Both the position numbers and the translations under genes were made by a program. Below, one piece after another: positions 1 through 12,700 of a stretch of 64,000 bases of DNA (within the stretch, counting starts at the first letter, position 1; each line of letters opens with the position of its first letter). The DNA comes from Lamellibrachia satsuma (taxonomy: Eukaryota; Annelida; Polychaeta; Sabellida; Siboglinidae): NCBI GenBank assembly GCA_033239005.1, contig BSQZ01000015.1, positions 9,932,001 through 9,996,000 on the forward strand. The letters run 5' to 3'. The notes under the pieces are model-generated. The model ran no database searches. It worked only from the letters and a program-made list of their open reading frames with translations, and was not told where the DNA came from.

Positions 1-62
1 TATACAACTGTGTGCTGAGACAGTGATAAACAGTAAGGCAGGCTGGAGACAGAGTCGTTTAG
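1..62 (+). repeat. reference monomer of the satellite
   Basis: This copy equals the majority sequence of the array. Landmarks in order: palindrome gtatac across the unit junction (a TA-rich slippage point), the tgtgtg run at 10-14, ctgagacagtgat at 15-27, the variable gatAaac site near 25-31, aaggCaggctgg at 35-46 with the commonest polymorphism, ctggagacagagtc at 43-56, the only CpG in tcgtttag at 55-62. The + strand is 63% purine with strong G over C excess. Copies elsewhere differ mainly at a handful of recurring positions, so this unit can serve as the ruler for the other entries. Confidence 0.97.
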
Positions 63-2307
63 TATACAACTGTGTGCTGAGACAGTGATAAACAGTAAGG
101 CAGGCTGGAGACAGAGTCGTTTAGTATACAACTGTGTGCTGAGACAGTGATAAACAGTAAGGCAGGCTGGAGACAGAGTCGTTTAGTATACAACTGTGTG
201 CTGAGACAGTGATAAACAGTAAGGCAGGCTGGAGACAGAGTCGTTTAGTATACAACTGTGTGCTGAGACAGTGATAAACAGTAAGGCAGGCTGGAGACAG
301 AGTCGTTTAGTATACAACTGTGTGCTGAGACAGTGATAAACAGTAAGGCAGGCTGGAGACAGAGTCGTTTAGTATACAACTGTGTGCTGAGACAGTGATA
401 AACAGTAAGGCAGGCTGGAGACAGAGTCGTTTAGTATACAACTGTGTGCTGAGACAGTGATAAACAGTAAGGCAGGCTGGAGACAGAGTCGTTTAGTATA
501 CAACTGTGTGCTGAGACAGTGATAAACAGTAAGGCAGGCTGGAGACAGAGTCGTTTAGTATACAACTGTGTGCTGAGACAGTGATAAACAGTAAGGCAGG
601 CTGGAGACAGAGTCGTTTAGTATACAACTGTGTGCTGAGACAGTGATAAACAGTAAGGCAGGCTGGAGACAGAGTCGTTTAGTATACAACTGTGTGCTGA
701 GACAGTGATAAACAGTAAGGCAGGCTGGAGACAGAGTCGTTTAGTATACAACTGTGTGCTGAGACAGTGATAAACAGTAAGGCAGGCTGGAGACAGAGTC
801 GTTTAGTATACAACTGTGTGCTGAGACAGTGATAAACAGTAAGGCAGGCTGGAGACAGAGTCGTTTAGTATACAACTGTGTGCTGAGACAGTGATAAACA
901 GTAAGGCAGGCTGGAGACAGAGTCGTTTAGTATACAACTGTGTGCTGAGACAGTGATAAACAGTAAGGCAGGCTGGAGACAGAGTCGTTTAGTATACAAC
1001 TGTGTGCTGAGACAGTGATAAACAGTAAGGCAGGCTGGAGACAGAGTCGTTTAGTATACAACTGTGTGCTGAGACAGTGATAAACAGTAAGGCAGGCTGG
1101 AGACAGAGTCGTTTAGTATACAACTGTGTGCTGAGACAGTGATAAACAGTAAGGCAGGCTGGAGACAGAGTCGTTTAGTATACAACTGTGTGCTGAGACA
1201 GTGATAAACAGTAAGGCAGGCTGGAGACAGAGTCGTTTAGTATACAACTGTGTGCTGAGACAGTGATAAACAGTAAGGCAGGCTGGAGACAGAGTCGTTT
1301 AGTATACAACTGTGTGCTGAGACAGTGATAAACAGTAAGGCAGGCTGGAGACAGAGTCGTTTAGTATACAACTGTGTGCTGAGACAGTGATAAACAGTAA
1401 GGCAGGCTGGAGACAGAGTCGTTTAGTATACAACTGTGTGCTGAGACAGTGATAAACAGTAAGGCAGGCTGGAGACAGAGTCGTTTAGTATACAACTGTG
1501 TGCTGAGACAGTGATAAACAGTAAGGCAGGCTGGAGACAGAGTCGTTTAGTATACAACTGTGTGCTGAGACAGTGATAAACAGTAAGGCAGGCTGGAGAC
1601 AGAGTCGTTTAGTATACAACTGTGTGCTGAGACAGTGATAAACAGTAAGGCAGGCTGGAGACAGAGTCGTTTAGTATACAACTGTGTGCTGAGACAGTGA
1701 TAAACAGTAAGGCAGGCTGGAGACAGAGTCGTTTAGTATACAACTGTGTGCTGAGACAGTGATAAACAGTAAGGCAGGCTGGAGACAGAGTCGTTTAGTA
1801 TACAACTGTGTGCTGAGACAGTGATAAACAGTAAGGCAGGCTGGAGACAGAGTCGTTTAGTATACAACTGTGTGCTGAGACAGTGATAAACAGTAAGGCA
1901 GGCTGGAGACAGAGTCGTTTAGTATACAACTGTGTGCTGAGACAGTGATAAACAGTAAGGCAGGCTGGAGACAGAGTCGTTTAGTATACAACTGTGTGCT
2001 GAGACAGTGATAAACAGTAAGGCAGGCTGGAGACAGAGTCGTTTAGTATACAACTGTGTGCTGAGACAGTGATAAACAGTAAGGCAGGCTGGAGACAGAG
2101 TCGTTTAGTATACAACTGTGTGCTGAGACAGTGATAAACAGTAAGGCAGGCTGGAGACAGAGTCGTTTAGTATACAACTGTGTGCTGAGACAGTGATAAA
2201 CAGTAAGGCAGGCTGGAGACAGAGTCGTTTAGTATACAACTGTGTGCTGAGACAGTGATAAACAGTAAGGCAGGCTGGAGACAGAGTCGTTTAGTATACA
2301 ACTGTGT
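1..2307 (+). repeat. perfect repeat run, 37 identical monomers
   Basis: By reading, I find no substitution or indel in units 1 to 37; the 38th unit starts at 2,295, exactly 37 x 62 bases from the start. The run ends in that unit, where a 3-bp deletion (gtgtgctgagac becomes gtgtgagac, about 2,308) breaks the register. Such identity implies very recent amplification or strong homogenisation. Confidence 0.93.
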
Positions 2308-3079
2308 GAGACAGTGATAAACAGTAAGGCAGGCTGGAGACAGAGTCGTTTAGTATACAACTGTGTGCTGAGACAGTGATAAACAGTAAGGCAGGCTGGA
2401 GACAGAGTCGTTTAGTATACAACTGTGTGCTGAGACAGTGATAAACAGTAAGGCAGGCTGGAGACAGAGTCGTTTAGTATACAACTGTGTGCTGAGACAG
2501 TGATAAACAGTAAGGCAGGCTGGAGACAGAGTCGTTTAGTATACAACTGTGTGCTGAGACAGTGATAAACAGTAAGGCAGGCTGGAGACAGAGTCGTTTA
2601 GTATACAACTGTGTGCTGAGACAGTGATAAACAGTAAGGCAGGCTGGAGACAGAGTCGTTTAGTATACAACTGTGTGCTGAGACAGTGATAAACAGTAAG
2701 GCAGGCTGGAGACAGAGTCGTTTAGTATACAACTGTGTGCTGAGACAGTGATAAACAGTAAGGCAGGCTGGAGACAGAGTCGTTTAGTATACAACTGTGT
2801 GCTGAGACAGTGATAAACAGTAAGGCAGGCTGGAGACAGAGTCGTTTAGTATACAACTGTGTGCTGAGACAGTGATAAACAGTAAGGCAGGCTGGAGACA
2901 GAGTCGTTTAGTATACAACTGTGTGCTGAGACAGTGATAAACAGTAAGGCAGGCTGGAGACAGAGTCGTTTAGTATACAACTGTGTGCTGAGACAGTGAT
3001 AAACAGTAAGGCAGGCTGGAGACAGAGTCGTTTAGTATACAACTGTGTGCTGAGACAGTGATAAACAGTAAGGCAGGCT
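2308..3079 (+). repeat. near-perfect monomers after a 3-bp deletion
   Basis: Apart from the 3-bp loss at about 2,308, the units up to about 3,079 match the reference copy. No gene is present. Confidence 0.9.
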
Positions 3080-4980
3080 GAGACAGAGTCGTTTAGTATA
3101 CAACTGTGTGCTGAGACAGTGATAAACAGTAAGGCAGGCTGGAGACAGAGTCGTTTAGTATACACTGTGTGCTGAGACAGTGATAAACAGTAAGGCAGGC
3201 TGGAGACAGAGTCGTTTAGTATACAACTGTGTGCTGAGACAGTGATAAACAGTAAGGCAGGCTGGAGACAGAGTCGTTTAGTATACAACTGTGTGCTGAG
3301 ACAGTGATAAACAGTAAGGCAGGCTGGAGACAGAGTCGTTTAGTATACAACTGTGTGCTGAGACAGTGATAAACAGTAAGGCAGGCTGGAGACAGAGTCG
3401 TTTAGTATACAACTGTGTGCTGAGACAGTGATAAACAGTAAGGCAGGCTGGAGACAGAGTCGTTTAGTATACAACTGTGTGCTGAGACAGTGATAAACAG
3501 TAAGGCAGGCTGGGAGACAGAGTCGTTTAGTATACAACTGTGTGCTGAGACAGTGATAAACAGTAAGGCAGGCTGGAGACAGAGTCGTTTAGTATACAAC
3601 TGTGTGCTGAGACAGTGATAAACAGTAAGGCAGGCTGGAGACAGAGTCGTTTAGTATACAACTGTGCTGAGACAGTGATAAACAGTAAGGCAGGCTGGAG
3701 ACAGAGTCGTTTAGTATACAACTGTGTGCTGAGACAGTGATAAACAGTAAGGCAGGCTGGGAGACAGAGTCGTTTAGTATACAACTGTGTGCTGAGACAG
3801 TGATAAACAGTAAGGCAGGCTGGAGACAGAGTCGTTTAGTATACAACTGTGTGCTGAGACAGTGATAACAGTAAGGCAGGCTGGAGACAGAGTCGTTTAG
3901 TATACAACTGTGTGCTGAGACAGTGATAAACAGTAAGGCAGGCTGGAGACAGAGTCGTTTAGTATACAACTGTGTGCTGAGACAGTGATAAACAGTAAGG
4001 CAGGCTGGAGACAGAGTCGTTTAGTATACAACTGTGTGCTGAGACAGTGATAAACAGTAAGGCAGGCTGGAGACAGAGTCGTTTAGTATACAACTGTGTG
4101 CTGAGACAGTGATAAACAGTAAGGCAGGCTGGAGACAGAGTCGTTAGTATACAACTGTGTGCTGAGACAGTGATAAACAGTAAGGCAGGCTGAGACAGAG
4201 TCGTTTAGTATACAACTGTGTGCTGAGACAGTGATAAACAGTAAGGCAGGCTGGAGACAGAGTCGTTTAGTATACAACTGTGTGCTGAGACAGTGATAAA
4301 CAGTAAGGCAGGCTGGAGACAGAGTCGTTTAGTATACAACTGTGTGCTGAGACAGTGATAAACAGTAAGGCAGGCTGGAGACAGAGTCGTTTAGTATACA
4401 ACTGTGTGCTGAGACAGTGATAAACAGTAAGGCAGGCTGGAGACAGAGTCGTTTAGTATACAACTGTGTGCTGAGACAGATAAACAGTAAGGCAGGCTGG
4501 AGACAGAGTCGTTTAGTATACAACTGTGTGCTGAGACAGTGATAAACAGTAAGGCAGGCTGGAGACAGAGTCGTTTAGTATACAACTGTGTGCTGAGACA
4601 GTGATAAACAGTAGGCAGGCTGAGACAGAGTCGTTTAGTATACAACTGTGTGCTGAGACAGTGATAAACAGTAAGGCAGGCTGGAGACAGAGTCGTTTAG
4701 TATACAACTGTGTGCTGAGACAGTGATAAACAGTAAGGCAGGCTGGAGACAGAGTCGTTTAGTATACAACTGTGTGCTGAGACAGTGATAAACAGTAAGG
4801 CAGGCTGGAGACAGAGTCGTTTAGTATACAACTGTGTGCTGAGACAGTGATAAACAGTAAGGCAGGCTGGAGACAGAGTCGTTTAGTATACAACTGTGTG
4901 CTGAGACAGTGATAAACAGTAAGGCAGGCTGGAGACAGAGTCGTTTAGTATACAACTGTGTGCTGAGACAGTGATAAAAC
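3080..4980 (+). repeat. indel-only cluster within homogenised monomers
   Basis: About a dozen 1-2 bp length changes fall in 1.9 kb with no base substitution that I can see. They include losses of G in ctgg (near 3,080, 4,192, 4,621), loss of A in tacaac (3,164), extra G (3,513, 3,761), loss of a GT or TG step (3,665, 4,480), loss of A or T (3,868, 4,144, 4,613) and an extra A (4,977). Most lie in homopolymer or dinucleotide runs. They create spurious minus-strand open frames of up to 126 codons. This is either replication slippage or uncorrected read error; the absence of substitutions favours error. Confidence 0.85.
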
Positions 4981-6220
4981 AGTAAGGCAGGCTGGAGACA
5001 GAGTCGTTTAGTATACAACTGTGTGCTGAGACAGTGATAAACAGTAAGGCAGGCTGGAGACAGAGTCGTTTAGTATACAACTGTGTGCTGAGACAGTGAT
5101 AAACAGTAAGGCAGGCTGGAGACAGAGTCGTTTAGTATACAACTGTGTGCTGAGACAGTGATAAACAGTAAGGCAGGCTGGAGACAGAGTCGTTTAGTAT
5201 ACAACTGTGTGCTGAGACAGTGATAAACAGTAAGGCAGGCTGGAGACAGAGTCGTTTAGTATACAACTGTGTGCTGAGACAGTGATAAACAGTAAGGCAG
5301 GCTGGAGACAGAGTCGTTTAGTATACAACTGTGTGCTGAGACAGTGATAAACAGTAAGGCAGGCTGGAGACAGAGTCGTTTAGTATACAACTGTGTGCTG
5401 AGACAGTGATAAACAGTAAGGCAGGCTGGAGACAGAGTCGTTTAGTATACAACTGTGTGCTGAGACAGTGATAAACAGTAAGGCAGGCTGGAGACAGAGT
5501 CGTTTAGTATACAACTGTGTGCTGAGACAGTGATAAACAGTAAGGCAGGCTGGAGACAGAGTCGTTTAGTATACAACTGTGTGCTGAGACAGTGATAAAC
5601 AGTAAGGCAGGCTGGAGACAGAGTCGTTTAGTATACAACTGTGTGCTGAGACAGTGATAAACAGTAAGGCAGGCTGGAGACAGAGTCGTTTAGTATACAA
5701 CTGTGTGCTGAGACAGTGATAAACAGTAAGGCAGGCTGGAGACAGAGTCGTTTAGTATACAACTGTGTGCTGAGACAGTGATAAACAGTAAGGCAGGCTG
5801 GAGACAGAGTCGTTTAGTATACAACTGTGTGCTGAGACAGTGATAAACAGTAAGGCAGGCTGGAGACAGAGTCGTTTAGTATACAACTGTGTGCTGAGAC
5901 AGTGATAAACAGTAAGGCAGGCTGGAGACAGAGTCGTTTAGTATACAACTGTGTGCTGAGACAGTGATAAACAGTAAGGCAGGCTGGAGACAGAGTCGTT
6001 TAGTATACAACTGTGTGCTGAGACAGTGATAAACAGTAAGGCAGGCTGGAGACAGAGTCGTTTAGTATACAACTGTGTGCTGAGACAGTGATAAACAGTA
6101 AGGCAGGCTGGAGACAGAGTCGTTTAGTATACAACTGTGTGCTGAGACAGTGATAAACAGTAAGGCAGGCTGGAGACAGAGTCGTTTAGTATACAACTGT
6201 GTGCTGAGACAGTGATAAAC
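4981..6220 (+). repeat. perfect monomer run
   Basis: About 20 monomers identical to the reference unit, with no gene or insertion. The run ends at the first substituted unit (A to T at 6,221). Confidence 0.92.
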
Positions 6221-6724
6221 TGTAAGGAAGGCTGGAGACAGAGTCGTTTAGTATAAAACAGTGTGCTGAGACAGTGATAAACAGTAAGGGAGGCTGGAGA
6301 CAGAGTCGTTTAGTATAAAACTGTGTGCTGAGACAGTGATAAACAGTAAGGCAGGCTGGAGACAGAGTCGTTTAGTATACAACTGTGTGCTGAGACAGTG
6401 ATAAACAGTAAGGCAGGCTGGAGACAGAGTCGTTTAGTATACAACTGTGTGCTGAGACAGTGATAAACAGTAAGGCAGGCTGGAGACAGAGTCGTTTAGT
6501 ATACAACTGTGTGCTGAGACAGTGATAAACAGTAAGGCAGGCTGGAGACAGAGTCGTTTAGTATACAACTGTGTGCTGAGACAGTGATAAACAGTAAGGC
6601 AGGCTGGAGACAGAGTCGTTTAGTATACAACTGTGTGCTGAGACAGTGATCAACAGTAAGGCAGGCTGGAGACAGAGTCGTTTAGTATACAACTGTGTGC
6701 TGAGACAGTGATAAACAGTAAGGA
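6221..6724 (+). repeat. island of diverged monomers inside the homogenised zone
   Basis: Eight consecutive units carry substitutions otherwise rare in the first 20 kb: A to T at 6,221, ggCagg to ggAagg at 6,228, tatacaact to tataaaaca near 6,256-6,260, a ggGagg variant at 6,290, tatAaaactg near 6,317, gatCaac at 6,651 and ggAagg at 6,724. The gatCaac unit followed by a ggAagg unit is a pairing frequent beyond 31 kb. This looks like a remnant of the more diverse array type that escaped homogenisation. Confidence 0.85.
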
Positions 6725-9700
6725 AGGCTGGAGACAGAGTCGTTTAGTATACAACTGTGTGCTGAGACAGTGATAAACAGTAAGGCAGGCTGGAGACAGA
6801 GTCGTTTAGTATACAACTGTGTGCTGAGACAGTGATAAACAGTAAGGCAGGCTGGAGACAGAGTCGTTTAGTATACAACTGTGTGCTGAGACAGTGATAA
6901 ACAGTAAGGCAGGCTGGAGACAGAGTCGTTTAGTATACAACTGTGTGCTGAGACAGTGATAAACAGTAAGGCAGGCTGGAGACAGAGTCGTTTAGTATAC
7001 AACTGTGTGCTGAGACAGTGATAAACAGTAAGGCAGGCTGGAGACAGAGTCGTTTAGTATACAACTGTGTGCTGAGACAGTGATAAACAGTAAGGCAGGC
7101 TGGAGACAGAGTCGTTTAGTATACAACTGTGTGCTGAGACAGTGATAAACAGTAAGGCAGGCTGGAGACAGAGTCGTTTAGTATACAACTGTGTGCTGAG
7201 ACAGTGATAAACAGTAAGGCAGGCTGGAGACAGAGTCGTTTAGTATACAACTGTGTGCTGAGACAGTGATAAACAGTAAGGCAGGCTGGAGACAGAGTCG
7301 TTTAGTATACAACTGTGTGCTGAGACAGTGATAAACAGTAAGGCAGGCTGGAGACAGAGTCGTTTAGTATACAACTGTGTGCTGAGACAGTGATAAACAG
7401 TAAGGCAGGCTGGAGACAGAGTCGTTTAGTATACAACTGTGTGCTGAGACAGTGATAAACAGTAAGGCAGGCTGGAGACAGAGTCGTTTAGTATACAACT
7501 GTGTGCTGAGACAGTGATAAACAGTAAGGCAGGCTGGAGACAGAGTCGTTTAGTATACAACTGTGTGCTGAGACAGTGATAAACAGTAAGGCAGGCTGGA
7601 GACAGAGTCGTTTAGTATACAACTGTGTGCTGAGACAGTGATAAACAGTAAGGCAGGCTGGAGACAGAGTCGTTTAGTATACAACTGTGTGCTGAGACAG
7701 TGATAAACAGTAAGGCAGGCTGGAGACAGAGTCGTTTAGTATACAACTGTGTGCTGAGACAGTGATAAACAGTAAGGCAGGCTGGAGACAGAGTCGTTTA
7801 GTATACAACTGTGTGCTGAGACAGTGATAAACAGTAAGGCAGGCTGGAGACAGAGTCGTTTAGTATACAACTGTGTGCTGAGACAGTGATAAACAGTAAG
7901 GCAGGCTGGAGACAGAGTCGTTTAGTATACAACTGTGTGCTGAGACAGTGATAAACAGTAAGGCAGGCTGGAGACAGAGTCGTTTAGTATACAACTGTGT
8001 GCTGAGACAGTGATAAACAGTAAGGCAGGCTGGAGACAGAGTCGTTTAGTATACAACTGTGTGCTGAGACAGTGATAAACAGTAAGGCAGGCTGGAGACA
8101 GAGTCGTTTAGTATACAACTGTGTGCTGAGACAGTGATAAACAGTAAGGCAGGCTGGAGACAGAGTCGTTTAGTATACAACTGTGTGCTGAGACAGTGAT
8201 AAACAGTAAGGCAGGCTGGAGACAGAGTCGTTTAGTATACAACTGTGTGCTGAGACAGTGATAAACAGTAAGGCAGGCTGGAGACAGAGTCGTTTAGTAT
8301 ACAACTGTGTGCTGAGACAGTGATAAACAGTAAGGCAGGCTGGAGACAGAGTCGTTTAGTATACAACTGTGTGCTGAGACAGTGATAAACAGTAAGGCAG
8401 GCTGGAGACAGAGTCGTTTAGTATACAACTGTGTGCTGAGACAGTGATAAACAGTAAGGCAGGCTGGAGACAGAGTCGTTTAGTATACAACTGTGTGCTG
8501 AGACAGTGATAAACAGTAAGGCAGGCTGGAGACAGAGTCGTTTAGTATACAACTGTGTGCTGAGACAGTGATAAACAGTAAGGCAGGCTGGAGACAGAGT
8601 CGTTTAGTATACAACTGTGTGCTGAGACAGTGATAAACAGTAAGGCAGGCTGGAGACAGAGTCGTTTAGTATACAACTGTGTGCTGAGACAGTGATAAAC
8701 AGTAAGGCAGGCTGGAGACAGAGTCGTTTAGTATACAACTGTGTGCTGAGACAGTGATAAACAGTAAGGCAGGCTGGAGACAGAGTCGTTTAGTATACAA
8801 CTGTGTGCTGAGACAGTGATAAACAGTAAGGCAGGCTGGAGACAGAGTCGTTTAGTATACAACTGTGTGCTGAGACAGTGATAAACAGTAAGGCAGGCTG
8901 GAGACAGAGTCGTTTAGTATACAACTGTGTGCTGAGACAGTGATAAACAGTAAGGCAGGCTGGAGACAGAGTCGTTTAGTATACAACTGTGTGCTGAGAC
9001 AGTGATAAACAGTAAGGCAGGCTGGAGACAGAGTCGTTTAGTATACAACTGTGTGCTGAGACAGTGATAAACAGTAAGGCAGGCTGGAGACAGAGTCGTT
9101 TAGTATACAACTGTGTGCTGAGACAGTGATAAACAGTAAGGCAGGCTGGAGACAGAGTCGTTTAGTATACAACTGTGTGCTGAGACAGTGATAAACAGTA
9201 AGGCAGGCTGGAGACAGAGTCGTTTAGTATACAACTGTGTGCTGAGACAGTGATAAACAGTAAGGCAGGCTGGAGACAGAGTCGTTTAGTATACAACTGT
9301 GTGCTGAGACAGTGATAAACAGTAAGGCAGGCTGGAGACAGAGTCGTTTAGTATACAACTGTGTGCTGAGACAGTGATAAACAGTAAGGCAGGCTGGAGA
9401 CAGAGTCGTTTAGTATACAACTGTGTGCTGAGACAGTGATAAAACAGTAAGGCAGGCTGGAGACAGAGTCGTTTAGTATACAACTGTGTGCTGAGACAGT
9501 GATAAACAGTAAGGCAGGCTGGAGACAGAGTCGTTTAGTATACAACTGTGTGCTGAGACAGTGATAAACAGTAAGGCAGGCTGGAGACAGAGTCGTTTAG
9601 TATACAACTGTGTGCTGAGACAGTGATAAACAGTAAGGCAGGCTGGAGACAGAGTCGTTTAGTATACAACTGTGTGCTGAGACAGTGATAAACAGTAAGG

Positions 9701-12700
9701 CAGGCTGGAGACAGAGTCGTTTAGTATACAACTGTGTGCTGAGACAGTGATAAACAGTAAGGCAGGCTGGAGACAGAGTCGTTTAGTATACAACTGTGTG
9801 CTGAGACAGTGATAAACAGTAAGGCAGGCTGGAGACAGAGTCGTTTAGTATACAACTGTGTGCTGAGACAGTGATAAACAGTAAGGCAGGCTGGAGACAG
9901 AGTCGTTTAGTATACAACTGTGTGCTGAGACAGTGATAAACAGTAAGGCAGGCTGGAGACAGAGTCGTTTAGTATACAACTGTGTGCTGAGACAGTGATA
10001 AACAGTAAGGCAGGCTGGAGACAGAGTCGTTTAGTATACAACTGTGTGCTGAGACAGTGATAAACAGTAAGGCAGGCTGGAGACAGAGTCGTTTAGTATA
10101 CAACTGTGTGCTGAGACAGTGATAAACAGTAAGGCAGGCTGGAGACAGAGTCGTTTAGTATACAACTGTGTGCTGAGACAGTGATAAACAGTAAGGCAGG
10201 CTGGAGACAGAGTCGTTTAGTATACAACTGTGTGCTGAGACAGTGATAAACAGTAAGGCAGGCTGGAGACAGAGTCGTTTAGTATACAACTGTGTGCTGA
10301 GACAGTGATAAACAGTAAGGCAGGCTGGAGACAGAGTCGTTTAGTATACAACTGTGTGCTGAGACAGTGATAAACAGTAAGGCAGGCTGGAGACAGAGTC
10401 GTTTAGTATACAACTGTGTGCTGAGACAGTGATAAACAGTAAGGCAGGCTGGAGACAGAGTCGTTTAGTATACAACTGTGTGCTGAGACAGTGATAAACA
10501 GTAAGGCAGGCTGGAGACAGAGTCGTTTAGTATACAACTGTGTGCTGAGACAGTGATAAACAGTAAGGCAGGCTGGAGACAGAGTCGTTTAGTATACAAC
10601 TGTGTGCTGAGACAGTGATAAACAGTAAGGCAGGCTGGAGACAGAGTCGTTTAGTATACAACTGTGTGCTGAGACAGTGATAAACAGTAAGGCAGGCTGG
10701 AGACAGAGTCGTTTAGTATACAACTGTGTGCTGAGACAGTGATAAACAGTAAGGCAGGCTGGAGACAGAGTCGTTTAGTATACAACTGTGTGCTGAGACA
10801 GTGATAAACAGTAAGGCAGGCTGGAGACAGAGTCGTTTAGTATACAACTGTGTGCTGAGACAGTGATAAACAGTAAGGCAGGCTGGAGACAGAGTCGTTT
10901 AGTATACAACTGTGTGCTGAGACAGTGATAAACAGTAAGGCAGGCTGGAGACAGAGTCGTTTAGTATACAACTGTGTGCTGAGACAGTGATAAACAGTAA
11001 GGCAGGCTGGAGACAGAGTCGTTTAGTATACAACTGTGTGCTGAGACAGTGATAAACAGTAAGGCAGGCTGGAGACAGAGTCGTTTAGTATACAACTGTG
11101 TGCTGAGACAGTGATAAACAGTAAGGCAGGCTGGAGACAGAGTCGTTTAGTATACAACTGTGTGCTGAGACAGTGATAAACAGTAAGGCAGGCTGGAGAC
11201 AGAGTCGTTTAGTATACAACTGTGTGCTGAGACAGTGATAAACAGTAAGGCAGGCTGGAGACAGAGTCGTTTAGTATACAACTGTGTGCTGAGACAGTGA
11301 TAAACAGTAAGGCAGGCTGGAGACAGAGTCGTTTAGTATACAACTGTGTGCTGAGACAGTGATAAACAGTAAGGCAGGCTGGAGACAGAGTCGTTTAGTA
11401 TACAACTGTGTGCTGAGACAGTGATAAACAGTAAGGCAGGCTGGAGACAGAGTCGTTTAGTATACAACTGTGTGCTGAGACAGTGATAAACAGTAAGGCA
11501 GGCTGGAGACAGAGTCGTTTAGTATACAACTGTGTGCTGAGACAGTGATAAACAGTAAGGCAGGCTGGAGACAGAGTCGTTTAGTATATACAACTGTGTG
11601 CTGAGACAGTGATAAACAGTAAGGCAGGCTGGAGACAGAGTCGTTTAGTATACAACTGTGTGCTGAGACAGTGATAAACAGTAAGGCAGGCTGGAGACAG
11701 AGTCGTTTAGTATACAACTGTGTGCTGAGACAGTGATAAACAGTAAGGCAGGCTGGAGACAGAGTCGTTTAGTATACAACTGTGTGCTGAGACAGTGATA
11801 AACAGTAAGGCAGGCTGGAGACAGAGTCGTTTAGTATACAACTGTGTGCTGAGACAGTGATAAACAGTAAGGCAGGCTGGAGACAGAGTCGTTTAGTATA
11901 CAACTGTGTGCTGAGACAGTGATAAACAGTAAGGCAGGCTGGAGACAGAGTCGTTTAGTATACAACTGTGTGCTGAGACAGTGATAAACAGTAAGGCAGG
12001 CTGGAGACAGAGTCGTTTAGTATACAACTGTGTGCTGAGACAGTGATAAACAGTAAGGCAGGCTGGAGACAGAGTCGTTTAGTATACAACTGTGTGCTGA
12101 GACAGTGATAAACAGTAAGGCAGGCTGGAGACAGAGTCGTTTAGTATACAACTGTGTGCTGAGACAGTGATAAACAGTAAGGCAGGCTGGAGACAGAGTC
12201 GTTTAGTATACAACTGTGTGCTGAGACAGTGATAAACAGTAAGGCAGGCTGGAGACAGAGTCGTTTAGTATACAACTGTGTGCTGAGACAGTGATAAACA
12301 GTAAGGCAGGCTGGAGACAGAGTCGTTTAGTATACAACTGTGTGCTGAGACAGTGATAAACAGTAAGGCAGGCTGGAGACAGAGTCGTTTAGTATACAAC
12401 TGTGTGCTGAGACAGTGATAAACAGTAAGGCAGGCTGGAGACAGAGTCGTTTAGTATACAACTGTGTGCTGAGACAGTGATAAACAGTAAGGCAGGCTGG
12501 AGACAGAGTCGTTTAGTATACAACTGTGTGCTGAGACAGTGATAAACAGTAAGGCAGGCTGGAGACAGAGTCGTTTAGTATACAACTGTGTGCTGAGACA
12601 GTGATAAACAGTAAGGCAGGCTGGAGACAGAGTCGTTTAGTATACAACTGTGTGCTGAGACAGTGATAAACAGTAAGGCAGGCTGGAGACAGAGTCGTTT

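Noticed and set aside
1..62. CENP-B box or telomere-type repeat in the monomer
   Set aside because: I see no CENP-B box pattern (TTCG....A..CGGG) and no TTAGGG-like motif. A centromeric role is therefore neither shown nor excluded.
1..2307. CRISPR array
   Set aside because: There are no unique spacers: the whole 62-bp period is repeated, and no cas gene is present.
2908..3288. Minus-strand open frame of 126 codons and its many relatives of 61-134 codons as protein genes
   Set aside because: All are translations of the same satellite unit in three rotating frames. Most begin at TTG, the rest at an ATG made by the tcAttt variant. They end at the same TAA, overlap each other, and have no promoter or domain.
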